A stretch of DNA of 64,000 nt from JAGXRK01 sp963804005 (lineage in GTDB: Bacteria; Bacteroidota; Ignavibacteria; Ignavibacteriales; Ignavibacteriaceae). The notes under the pieces are model-generated. The model saw only the letters and a program-made list of their open reading frames with translations. It had not been told where the DNA came from and made no database searches. This document shows positions 50,876 to 60,000 of this stretch, in pieces (the stretch's first letter is position 1; each line of letters opens with the position of its first letter). The stretch is from the NCBI GenBank assembly GCA_963804005.1, contig CAWDOP010000014.1, forward strand, positions 124,001-188,000. Direction: 5' to 3'. The position numbers were made by a program, and so were the translations under genes.

Positions 50876-53800
50876 TTAATCACGTAAAAGCTTGTAAGAA
50901 ATGAACCATTCCCAGTCATTTCCTCCTTTCCACCAAGCTTTTGCCACCCCACCTGAAAGTGTAGATTCAAGATTATACCAATGGCTGAACATAATGTTTA
51001 ATTGAGCTCCGACATCTATCCACTTATTTGCATTTGGCAAATCTGTAATTAAACCCTGGCTGAAAATAGAGAAATTAATGTTCTTTATATAGTGACCTAA
51101 AATTTCAGGCGAATCAAATCTAAATGGCGGAAACATATTGGATATCATCAATTTTAAAAAATTATCTGTTGGAATACTGTAAATTGGAATGCCCGGAAAT
51201 CTAAATACTTTTTCATATTGCCGAACAGGTTCATTTTCAACTTCCCTGTTACCAAATCCACCAAAGAAAAACTGGCCATGAAGAATTTTTTCATTCAAAT
51301 GATGATAGCCTGCAGAAAACTTCCATCTGAAAACATTGTGCGGTATAAGATACAGTGAATAATTATCCCATTCTATATAAGATCCGGGTGCAACTTCAAA
51401 TTTCTCCAGATCTGCACCAAAGGTCATAATACTAAATCTAAAATGATTTCCCTGTTCAAAATCAAAACTGCCTATGGTTCTCCTTAGGTCTTTATAATCA
51501 AATTCTGTTTTGAAAACATAAAAATCCGGTTCGGAAACTTCAACGAGATTATCATTTATATATTTTGTACCTGTATAATAAGACAATTCAGTTGACTGCT
51601 TTATCTTCAGCGGATTATCGTATAACCAATAATCATTATGACCAACAGCAAATCTGTTTCCTATAGTCCCACGCTTTCTTTCATTGAATAAATCAAAAAA
51701 GTCTGTTGGGTTGTGTTCAACAGCAAAGTAAAATGTTTGTTTAAAGTCATATTTTAATTTAAGATGATATCTTACTTTGTCTTGCAATTCTTTAAATGGT
51801 GAAACACCGGCTTCGAGAGAGATTTCATTTCTTAAAACCGGATCAGCAATGTATGCGTAAAACCCTAGTACTTTGCTTTTCTGAAATCCTGATATTATTG
51901 GAATAAAAGTTTGAATCTTAAGGTTATTAAAACTGCTGTAGTCTCTTTCTCGAGTAAATTGAGATTGATCAATACTATCTGTTGCATTCGGTAATACCCA
52001 GTCCATTACTTCAGGATTTTTATCGAGAACTTTTTGTCCAAGGTAATTTATTGCAGGTAAACGTTGAGCTTTAGAATTAGCAATCATTGCGGGCTTCATA
52101 CCGTCTGAAGTAAACTCAAAAACAAAGAGCGAATCTCTGGAAATAAACAAAGGTTTAAATAAACCGGTTAAGGTATGAGTAACTGCAGAAATTTCTCCCG
52201 TTTCAAGATCGCAACGATAAATATTTGAAACACCATTAGTATATGCATTCCAGAATAAATATCTGTCATCTTCAGACCATGATGGATTTTCTGGTGAACC
52301 TGATGATGTTAAAGTGTTGAACTGAAATTTTCCGCCCTCATCAAGTTTTGTAACATCGGATATAACTATAGATTGTTGACCTGATGCTCTATGAATAACT
52401 GCCGCAAGAAAATCACCACTGTTATCAATTGCAAGCTGCTGAATTTCATCACCATTTTCAAAAACAACCATTGTTTCAAGAACATCAAACGGAAATTTTG
52501 ATTTAACAAGAATTGCTTTTGCATTATTATGTTGAATTCCCCACAATTCATGCTTTTGAGATGAAATTGTAAGGTGTCCTGTTCTGCAATCTTCAAATAG
52601 CATTCTGTCAGTATCATTTTCAATATCGTACAAGCGAATATCGCGGTAAAGCTGATTATTATTTGTTGTATGAAATACTAATCCTAAACTATCATCATAT
52701 GCAGTGGAAGCAACACGAATAGCACTTGGTGATGGTAGAGAAACAAGTTTTCTTGAAGTAAAATTATTAATGTTAAATATTTTAAGAGTTGCTAATTCAC
52801 CGGAGCGGTGATAACCAAAAATTATGGAGTTAAGTTTTTTTGAATAATATGGCTCGGTTACAAAACCATAAGTTTCTTCTGAAAGCCTTTGAGAAGTTGT
52901 AAGAGTTGAGGCTTTAAGAATTTCAAGATTTTTTAGTTGGAACTCTTTTTCTTCCCTAATAAAATCATTCCAGGCATCACTAAAACTAATTTGAAAAATT
53001 CTTTTAAACTTTCCTTTAAAACCCGGATAAAAATCCGATTTATCCGTTGAAAACCACTGAAATATTTTTTCATCTCCATATTTAATGGCCAAATGAGTGG
53101 CAAATCTTTCCCCGTAGATATAATAAAGTGTTTCAATCAGAAAATTTTCATGTCCTAAAATTCCATCGAGATAAACATCACCGGGGAATTCTTTTTCCTC
53201 AGCAACAAGACTTCTAAAATACATTTCATCAAAATTTCCAAGTACACGTCCGAAACCCCCGTTAAACCATGTCTCAAGGTACACGGCAGGTGCTTCCTGA
53301 TGCCATCTTGGAGTATATCTGTTGCTCCCTGTAAGTAAACTGAAAAGAATTGTGATGGGTCTGTTTTTTTCAGGATTAACTTTTCCAAAAACAGATCTGA
53401 AAAAACTTTCAGCATTAGAGGCACCATCATTTACTGCTATATGCACAAGTTCATGGCTTAACAGCCATTGAAATCTCTCATTATATGGAACAACTTCATA
53501 TCCGGGTTCTAATGGCTCAATTTCTAGTCTAATAAAGTTTAATGGAATAGCTGTTGTCCCGGCATATCCGTAATCACTTGCGTCATAGGTATTAATAACA
53601 ATTCTCTCTGAGGGTTTATAACTGAAAAGTTTTGAAATTACTTTAAGCGCATTTTCTGCTGAGGCAAGAATATGACTAACCAAATGTGAGTGCGAATCAC
53701 GATATATACATCTGAAGTTTTCACTATCCACAACGTACCATTTACCATATTCCCTTTTACTTATATGAATACTAAATTCTTTATCGTTATCCCCTTTTTC

Positions 53801-54547
53801 ATAATATGCCATAATATCTTCTATTGTCAGATGGAAAATTAATTCAGTATACTCATCATAAGGATAAACTTCAATCTTATTTATGTATGGACTTGATTTA
53901 GATTCGATAATGGAATCTTTTGTAAGAATTACATCCCATAGAATAAGATGCAAATTATTTTCTTTAAAAAAGTTTGAAAAAACAGGAGCCTTAGATGAAG
54001 AAGAAATTGTAACTATTGACTTCTCTTCTCCTTCTTTGATTTTTAGTGTTATAGAATTTCTAATTAGGGATGTTTCGCCGGACTCTTCTGTATATCTTAA
54101 TTGATCACGCGTAACCACCTGAAGTCTGGTAGGACTGACCTGAATAATAATTTTTTCCATTGAACTGTTTAAAAGTTCTAATGTTTCTAATAAAGGAACT
54201 AGAAACTTTTCATTTTCCGTAACAGGGGGTCTTGTTAACTGGATTGCCTGCTGCTTTTCATCACCCGGCATTGTTTTAACAACAAACGGATTCCCCGCAA
54301 CAAAGGTTAATTGCTCTTGATGAAACTTTACTTTAAGCTCTTTTGCATTATTCTCGAAAGAATAATTGATTTTTAATACATCCAGCAGTTCATTGAGTGA
54401 TATGAATGTATCACCATCTTTATTATCAGTAGAGATTAAAAAAGATTCATCTCCCAGCGTTATCGTTAATTTCGAAGATTCCTGTGAAAAAACTGTTACT
54501 GAAAATGAACAATAAATTATAAAGGAAAAAAGGATTAGATTTTTCAT
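50876..54547 (-). CDS. Large secreted protein: amidase-stalk-like N-terminus, metallopeptidase, propeller and barrel-like C-terminus
   Basis: The start is placed at the ATG ending at 54547 (MKNLILFSFIIYCSFSVTVFSQ), a clean signal peptide. The 1223 residues show a copper-amine-oxidase-N/AMIN-like region (about 25-260, ISLNELLDVLKINYSF), a peptidase MA-like domain with zinc motif HELVH at about 365-369, a TolB/PD40-like propeller segment (about 540-830, with NPSWSEDDRYLFWNAY) and a C-terminal region of about 300 residues with barrel-like aromatic strands. A metallopeptidase of the outer envelope is a fair reading, and the substrate is unknown. I see no type IX sorting domain at its end. Confidence 0.75.
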   Translation of the reverse strand: MKNLILFSFIIYCSFSVTVFSQESSKLTITLGDESFLISTDNKDGDTFISLNELLDVLKINYSFENNAKELKVKFHQEQLTFVAGNPFVVKTMPGDEKQQAIQLTRPPVTENEKFLVPLLETLELLNSSMEKIIIQVSPTRLQVVTRDQLRYTEESGETSLIRNSITLKIKEGEEKSIVTISSSSKAPVFSNFFKENNLHLILWDVILTKDSIIESKSSPYINKIEVYPYDEYTELIFHLTIEDIMAYYEKGDNDKEFSIHISKREYGKWYVVDSENFRCIYRDSHSHLVSHILASAENALKVISKLFSYKPSERIVINTYDASDYGYAGTTAIPLNFIRLEIEPLEPGYEVVPYNERFQWLLSHELVHIAVNDGASNAESFFRSVFGKVNPEKNRPITILFSLLTGSNRYTPRWHQEAPAVYLETWFNGGFGRVLGNFDEMYFRSLVAEEKEFPGDVYLDGILGHENFLIETLYYIYGERFATHLAIKYGDEKIFQWFSTDKSDFYPGFKGKFKRIFQISFSDAWNDFIREEKEFQLKNLEILKASTLTTSQRLSEETYGFVTEPYYSKKLNSIIFGYHRSGELATLKIFNINNFTSRKLVSLPSPSAIRVASTAYDDSLGLVFHTTNNNQLYRDIRLYDIENDTDRMLFEDCRTGHLTISSQKHELWGIQHNNAKAILVKSKFPFDVLETMVVFENGDEIQQLAIDNSGDFLAAVIHRASGQQSIVISDVTKLDEGGKFQFNTLTSSGSPENPSWSEDDRYLFWNAYTNGVSNIYRCDLETGEISAVTHTLTGLFKPLFISRDSLFVFEFTSDGMKPAMIANSKAQRLPAINYLGQKVLDKNPEVMDWVLPNATDSIDQSQFTRERDYSSFNNLKIQTFIPIISGFQKSKVLGFYAYIADPVLRNEISLEAGVSPFKELQDKVRYHLKLKYDFKQTFYFAVEHNPTDFFDLFNERKRGTIGNRFAVGHNDYWLYDNPLKIKQSTELSYYTGTKYINDNLVEVSEPDFYVFKTEFDYKDLRRTIGSFDFEQGNHFRFSIMTFGADLEKFEVAPGSYIEWDNYSLYLIPHNVFRWKFSAGYHHLNEKILHGQFFFGGFGNREVENEPVRQYEKVFRFPGIPIYSIPTDNFLKLMISNMFPPFRFDSPEILGHYIKNINFSIFSQGLITDLPNANKWIDVGAQLNIMFSHWYNLESTLSGGVAKAWWKGGNDWEWFISYKLLRD

Positions 54548-54618
54548 GAAGCGTGTCAATAAAAACAACAAAATTTTTTGCGAAAGATAGTCTATTAAAT
54601 TTTGAGATAAAAATAAAA

Positions 54619-54641
54619 AAGCCTTCTATAGAAGAAGGCTT
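54619..54641 (-). terminator. Intrinsic terminator after the repeat-protein gene
   Basis: Read on the minus strand AAGCCTTCT, five bases, AGAAGGCTT forms a 9-bp perfect stem followed by a run of six T. It lies 27 bases after the repeat-protein stop. Confidence 0.88.
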
Positions 54642-54667
54642 AATTAAAACTCTGATTTGGAAAAATT

Positions 54668-55432
54668 TTATCTTACAAAGATATATCTTGTTCCAAGCTC
54701 TTCAAGCTGTGAATTTGATCTTACGAAAATATATCTCGTTCCAAGTTCTTCAAGCTGTGAATTTGATCTTACGAAGATATATCTCGTTCCAAGTTCTTCA
54801 AGCTGTGAATTTGATCTTACGAAAATATATCTCGTTCCAAGTTCTTCAAGCTGTGAATTTGATCTTACGAAAATATATCTCGTTCCAAGTTCTTCAAGCT
54901 GTGAATTTGATCTTACGAAGATATATCTCGTTCCAAGTTCTTCAAGCTGTGAATTTGATCTTACGAAAATATATCTCGTTCCAAGTTCTTCAAGCTGTGA
55001 ATTTGATCTTACGAAGATATATCGGGTTCCGAGTTCTTCAAGCTGTGAATTTGATCTTACAAAGATATATCTGGTTCCAAGCTCTTCAAGCTGTGAATTT
55101 GATCTTACAAAGATATATCTGGTTCCAAGCTCTTCAAGCTGTGAATTTGATCTTACGAAGATATATCGGGTTCCAAGCTCTTCAAGCTGTGAATTTGATC
55201 TTACGAAGATATATCGGGTTCCAAGCTCTTCAAGCTGTGAATTTGATCTGTTATGAATCACTCCATTATTTGCTGATTCATAAGCAACATTAGAAGAAGC
55301 GTCCTCCTCCAAAACAACAGCAGGTTGAATGACACGATATCTTTGAGCTTCTTCTACATTGGAAGATATCTGTGCCACCGCTGAAGATATAAATAGCAAA
55401 CTGGCAATGACAGTGAAAAATAGTCTATGCAT
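54668..55432 (-). CDS. Secreted protein of twelve identical 16-residue repeats
   Basis: The start is placed at the ATG ending at 55432 (MHRLFFTVIASLLFISSAVAQ, signal peptide); a GTG three codons earlier is possible. After about 40 unique residues (ISSNVEEAQRYRVIQPAVVL) the protein consists of twelve copies of SNSQLEELGTRYIFVR and stops right after the last. Unit length is 48 bases. The codon differences between units are all synonymous in this frame, while both other-strand frames change amino acids, so this is the coding strand. It has no sorting domain and no known family. A repeated YIFVR strand with a polar turn suggests a beta-rich fibre or surface polymer, which is inference only. Confidence 0.85.
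   Translation of the reverse strand: MHRLFFTVIASLLFISSAVAQISSNVEEAQRYRVIQPAVVLEEDASSNVAYESANNGVIHNRSNSQLEELGTRYIFVRSNSQLEELGTRYIFVRSNSQLEELGTRYIFVRSNSQLEELGTRYIFVRSNSQLEELGTRYIFVRSNSQLEELGTRYIFVRSNSQLEELGTRYIFVRSNSQLEELGTRYIFVRSNSQLEELGTRYIFVRSNSQLEELGTRYIFVRSNSQLEELGTRYIFVRSNSQLEELGTRYIFVR
54670..55247. repeat. 48-bp minisatellite, 12 units
   Basis: Twelve tandem 48-bp units run without spacers. Variation is confined to six codons of the minus-strand reading frame (Glu, Leu, Thr, Arg, Ile, Phe), each with two or three synonymous forms. The units at the gene's 5' side (near 55200) share CGGG-type codons, those in the middle share CTCG, so variants are clustered as after local duplication. 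Confidence 0.95.
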
Positions 55433-55545
55433 AGCACCCACCGATAAATTAAATATTGATTAAAAAATGACACAATTTCAAAATAAAACCGATAATTCAC
55501 CCCAGATTTTGAAATAGATATTATAAACCTAGCGAGTTTATGTTC

Positions 55546-55560
55546 TCAACGTTAATGCCA
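55546..55560 (-). promoter_or_regulatory. Weak sigma54-like site before the repeat protein
   Basis: On the minus strand TGGCATTAACGTTGA resembles the -24/-12 consensus but has GA for GC in the -12 element. It is about 115 bases upstream of the repeat-protein ATG and just downstream of a sigma54 activator gene. Confidence 0.25.
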
Positions 55561-55647
55561 TCCTCTTTTTCTGCAAATTTTATAATAAATCAAGCTTTTT
55601 TACGAGACAGGTAATTTTTACACTTTGGGGTCGGGAAGAAGGGGTTT

Positions 55648-55668
55648 GTTGTAAAATATTTTTACAAC
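55648..55668. repeat. Perfect inverted repeat after the sigma54 activator gene
   Basis: GTTGTAAAA, TAT, TTTTACAAC: 9-bp arms. One arm with its flank (CTCTTAAAAGTTGTAAAA on the minus strand) also repeats the last codons of the activator gene (CTCTTAAAAATTGTAAAA), so part of the gene end is duplicated. Confidence 0.6.
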
Positions 55669-55689
55669 TTTTAAGAGCGTTAAATAGAT

Positions 55690-57069
55690 TTATTTTACAA
55701 TTTTTAAGAGAGTATCAAGCTTTGGTCTGGAAATCCCAAGAAGTTTTGCAGCTTGCGATTTATTTCCACCAACCTTTTCAAGAACCCGTTTAGCATAATA
55801 CCGCTCAAGTTTTTTTAAATCAATCGCAGCATAATTTAAATCCATTCGAATCATTTGCGGTGGATCTGGAATATTTCTATCCAGACTGTTTATGGGTACA
55901 GTATTAATTAAATTTGAAAAATCTGCAAGTGATAAACTTCCATCCTCAGAAAGAAGAACGGCTCTTTCAATTGCATTTTTTAATTCCCGAATATTACCGG
56001 GCCAGGAATAGGCTTTAAAAAAATGAGTTACTTCCTTATTTATCTTTTTAACTGCTTTACCAAATTCTCTGTTAAATTGGTCAATAAAAAAATTCGCTAA
56101 AAGAACAATATCATCACATCTCTCTCTAAGGGGTGGCAATTCAATTGTAACAACATTTAATCTGTGGTATAGATCTCTTCTAAACGAACTGTTTTCAACC
56201 ATATCTTCAAGATTTTTGTTCGTCGCCGAAATTATTCTTGCATTGATTGGAATATCTGTTACCCCCCCCACTCTTTTAATTATTTTCTTTTCAATGGCCC
56301 GAAGAAGTTTTGCCTGAAGGTTTAAACTCATATCGCCAATTTCGTCAAGAAATAAAGTTCCCTCACCTGCTAATTCAAAAAGCCCCAATTTTCTATTACG
56401 AGCACTGGTAAATGCTCCGGCTTCATAGCCAAACAATTCAGATTCCAGAAGGGTTTCCGGTATTGCAGTACAAATAATATCAACGAACGGATCATTCTTG
56501 TTCTTACTATGGTTGTGAATTGCTTTTGCAAATAATCCTTTGCCCGAACCGGTCTCCCCAAGCAATAAAATATTTGAAGTGCTTTTTTCGGAAACTTTTT
56601 TTGCCAACCCCAAAACCTTTGCAAAATTAGGTGAACGACCAACAATAGATTCAATACTGTTTAGTTGGAAATCTAAACCGGTTAAATAATTTTCAGAAGT
56701 ATAATACTGTCCATTTTCAATTATTTCTTTTAATCGTGAAATGAACTTGACTATTTCATAAGGGAAAATGTATAAATCATCAAAACCAAATTTTACTAAA
56801 GAACTTACAAGCAACGCATTGTTATTTCTTATTACAACGATGATCTTGTTATTTAAATCCCTTTTCTTACTTAGTACTTCAGAGATGAGTTTTGAATCAA
56901 TGTTTTCTATTTGAAGAATAATAACAGTATCCGGCTCCGCTACAAATTGAGTATGATTTGTAAATGCGATTGGAATACTCTCCAAATTCAGTTGTCTCAA
57001 AGCAGAGTTAATTGAACTTATATCTTCAAGGTCGGAATATATTTTAATGTTAACTTCTTGTTTCTTCAT
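55690..57069 (-). CDS. Sigma54 activator with degenerate receiver and GAFTSA loop
   Basis: The 459-residue protein has a receiver-like N-terminal domain (about 1-125) that lacks the acidic pocket and the phospho-acceptor Asp (the place reads VIILQIENID). An AAA+ domain follows, with Walker A GETGSGKG, the loop ELFGYEAGAFTSA, Walker B TLFLDEIGD and arginine-finger region. A Fis-type helix-turn-helix (NKSQAAKLLGISRPKLDTLL) ends the protein. The sigma54 loop differs from GAFTGA at the fifth position. Its ATG overlaps the stop of the Ser/Thr kinase gene by 4 bases. Control is thus probably not by histidine-kinase phosphorylation but by the coupled kinase-TPR protein. Confidence 0.9.
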   Translation of the reverse strand: MKKQEVNIKIYSDLEDISSINSALRQLNLESIPIAFTNHTQFVAEPDTVIILQIENIDSKLISEVLSKKRDLNNKIIVVIRNNNALLVSSLVKFGFDDLYIFPYEIVKFISRLKEIIENGQYYTSENYLTGLDFQLNSIESIVGRSPNFAKVLGLAKKVSEKSTSNILLLGETGSGKGLFAKAIHNHSKNKNDPFVDIICTAIPETLLESELFGYEAGAFTSARNRKLGLFELAGEGTLFLDEIGDMSLNLQAKLLRAIEKKIIKRVGGVTDIPINARIISATNKNLEDMVENSSFRRDLYHRLNVVTIELPPLRERCDDIVLLANFFIDQFNREFGKAVKKINKEVTHFFKAYSWPGNIRELKNAIERAVLLSEDGSLSLADFSNLINTVPINSLDRNIPDPPQMIRMDLNYAAIDLKKLERYYAKRVLEKVGGNKSQAAKLLGISRPKLDTLLKIVK

Positions 57070-60000
57070 TGAACATAAGCTGGCTTGTTAAAAGACTTTA
57101 ATCCTTCAAAAACTTTTTTTCTTTCTATATCATTTAGATAATTAGTTCTATTATCAGATTTTTTGATATTATCTGCTATATAATTTAATAATTCTGCCGC
57201 ATATATAATGGGTTTTTTTGCTTTATTTATAAAACCTCGTTCAAGATAGGATTCTGAAATTGCTGCAAGCACTCTCCATGTAAGTTCGGTGATACTTTGG
57301 TTTTCAATGATAGAATAGGCTTTTTCAAAATGAACAATCGGCGGAGAAAGTCTTTTATCTTTGTATTTTAAAGCTATAATTCCGAAAAAATATTCTCTAA
57401 TTGCATTTAATAAAAAATTATTTTCAAGATCTTCTTGAATGTTGTTGCTAAAAAGCAAATCTAAAACTCTACTACGTTCATCATCAGTGATTTTAGGTGT
57501 TTGGTTAACAAATAAAATCAATAGTTCTGTAAAACTTCTTTTTTCATTGGTATTGAGATATTCATTTAAATAATTACTGATTTCATTCCAATTGCTTTTT
57601 CCCCCGGATAAAAGATTATTAAAGGTTTTTAAGATAGACAGGTTCAATGAAAACATTGGCGGAAAATCTTTTCCTTCAACACATATTTCGTATTCACGAA
57701 TAACTTTATTTAATTTATTAGTATCATTTAGTTGATAACTAAGTCTACCCAGATCAAAAAGTGCATTTGCCTGTTCTTCATAATTTTCTAAACGACTAAA
57801 AGCATCGACAGCATTTGTAAGACAGTCAGATGACTTTTGATATTCACATATAATTAAGTAAACCTCCCCGAGATTCGTAAGAACTATAGCACGATAATTT
57901 TCATTCCCTAAACTTGAAAATATTTGTTCAGAGCGCATCATCTGTTTAACTGCTTTATCAAAGCTAAATTTATGTTTATAATAATTCCCGTAATTAACCA
58001 ACATAATAGCTTCTTGTTCCAAGTTACCAACCGATTTATTTATCCTCAAAGCATTATCCCAATGTTCCTCTGTTTTTTTGCTATCTCCAAGCATGCTATA
58101 AATGTTTCCTATATTTAACTCAACCCCTGCAACCCTTCTTGGCAATTGTGCTTTTTGATACATATTAAGTGCTATGCTAAACTTATCTATAGCAGAGTGC
58201 AAGTCTTCCTCAACATAAACTTTAATCATACCTAAAAGATTATAACATCTTCCTTTTTCTTCATCTAATGTATTTTCACTATTCAACAGATCAAGTGCTA
58301 TTTCTTCAGCTTCTTTATAATTATTTTTTTCAAAGTTTGCATAAGCTATTTCGACTAATACTTTTTGTCTTGTTGATGGTTCTAGATTTGATTTTAAGAG
58401 AGCATTTAGTTTTTCTATACCCTCATCAATTCGTCTTATTGAAATTAAAGAACTGCCTTGAACAAATATTAAATCTTTTTGGGAATTTTTATCGATAGTG
58501 TCAAAGTCTAAGTACCCAAAACATTCGATGACTGTATTAAAATCACTTAATTTATACAACGTTTTTATAAGTTCGATGTGAAGACTTGTCCTTATGTCAT
58601 CGTTTACATCAAGCATTAATAAATCTTCAATCAATTTCCTTTTGTAACTATATGCCGAAAGATTTTCGGCCCTTTTAATTTCTTTATTGATTAGTTCAAC
58701 AACTTTAAGAACATCACCTGCAAGTTCATATTGTCTTGCGTGCTCAATAACATTAAATCCAGGTAATATACGTTTTATTAAACTGGCAATGACTAAATGA
58801 TATTTCTTTTTTTCTTGTATTGTGTCATAGATATATTTTTTAAAACTATCGGAAATAATATTCGGTGAATTGCTTAAACTAAGGGAATTAATTATGTTTT
58901 TATATAGAAGGTTTTCAAGTATTTCCTCAATTTCCTTTGAGGATTTATTTAAAACTGAGGCTAACACCATCTGTTCTACAGAAATATTAAATGCAGATAT
59001 TAGCTGGGCTGTTCTCAGTTCATCTTCTGAAAGATTACTCAATCTTAAGCGGTAAACTTCTTCATTCGAACCACTAAGAGCTTCTTCAATATTATTCTCA
59101 TAAACAAATTTGACTTCTCCAGATTCATACCTCATAACACCGAGGATTAGAATGTCTTTTATAAACTGTACAATACTTCCCGGCAGTAAGTCGGCATAAT
59201 CCAAAATTACTTTTTTGAGTTTGTGCTTGGGAAAATTTGGATAATAGCTTAGATCTAAATATTCTGATAATTGTCTGTCGGTGAATGGTGTTAGATTAAT
59301 GTGCTGCACATTATATAATTTTTCAGTTGCATAATCAAACTCAGATGATTCGGCAATAATAACTTTTACTTTATTTATCTGCAAAATCTGTAATATTTCA
59401 TTTATAGCTTCTTTTGCAAAGTCATCATATAAATTATAGTCGTCAATCATTAGTAAAAGTTTTTTATTCTCTGTAACCCTTGTTAAAAGTGCTTTAAGAG
59501 TATCAGATATTTCAATTTCATCAGTACTGAATAATTGTTTTATATATTCTTGGTCTTCCCGTGAAACGCTGTTGAAGATATCGTCATTGAATAGCAACTT
59601 ATGAAGGAAAAAACGAATTAATTCTACGCCTGTTTTGCGTCTTGAGTTCTCAACATATACTGTTTGAGAATAAATTGAATGTAATTCCAAAATTACTTGT
59701 GATTTTCCTGCTCCACTGAATCCTCTTAGCGAAAAAATTTCATTACTATTTTTATCATTAAGATAGGTTTTAACAATGTTTAGAATATCTTTTCTACTGC
59801 TCAAAATTTTAGCTGGTAGAAAGTCTTTAGTCAATTGAATATTAATTTCAATTCCCAAATCCACAAGTACCTGAAGCGAATCTGTATATCTTTCCTGAGG
59901 ATCTTTTTTGAGCAGTTTTTTGACAATATTAATTAATTTTTCTGAGAAATTTGATTCGGGAAATTCAAATTCTGATTCAATGTGAGCTTTATAAATATCA

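Noticed and set aside
54670..55247. Regular repeats suggesting a CRISPR array
   Set aside because: The 48-bp units are tandem with no spacers and encode protein.
54553..55293. Long open frames on the plus strand across the 48-bp repeats
   Set aside because: The unit is a multiple of three bases, so all frames stay open. Unit differences alter residues in these frames but not in the minus-strand frame, and only the latter has a signal peptide.
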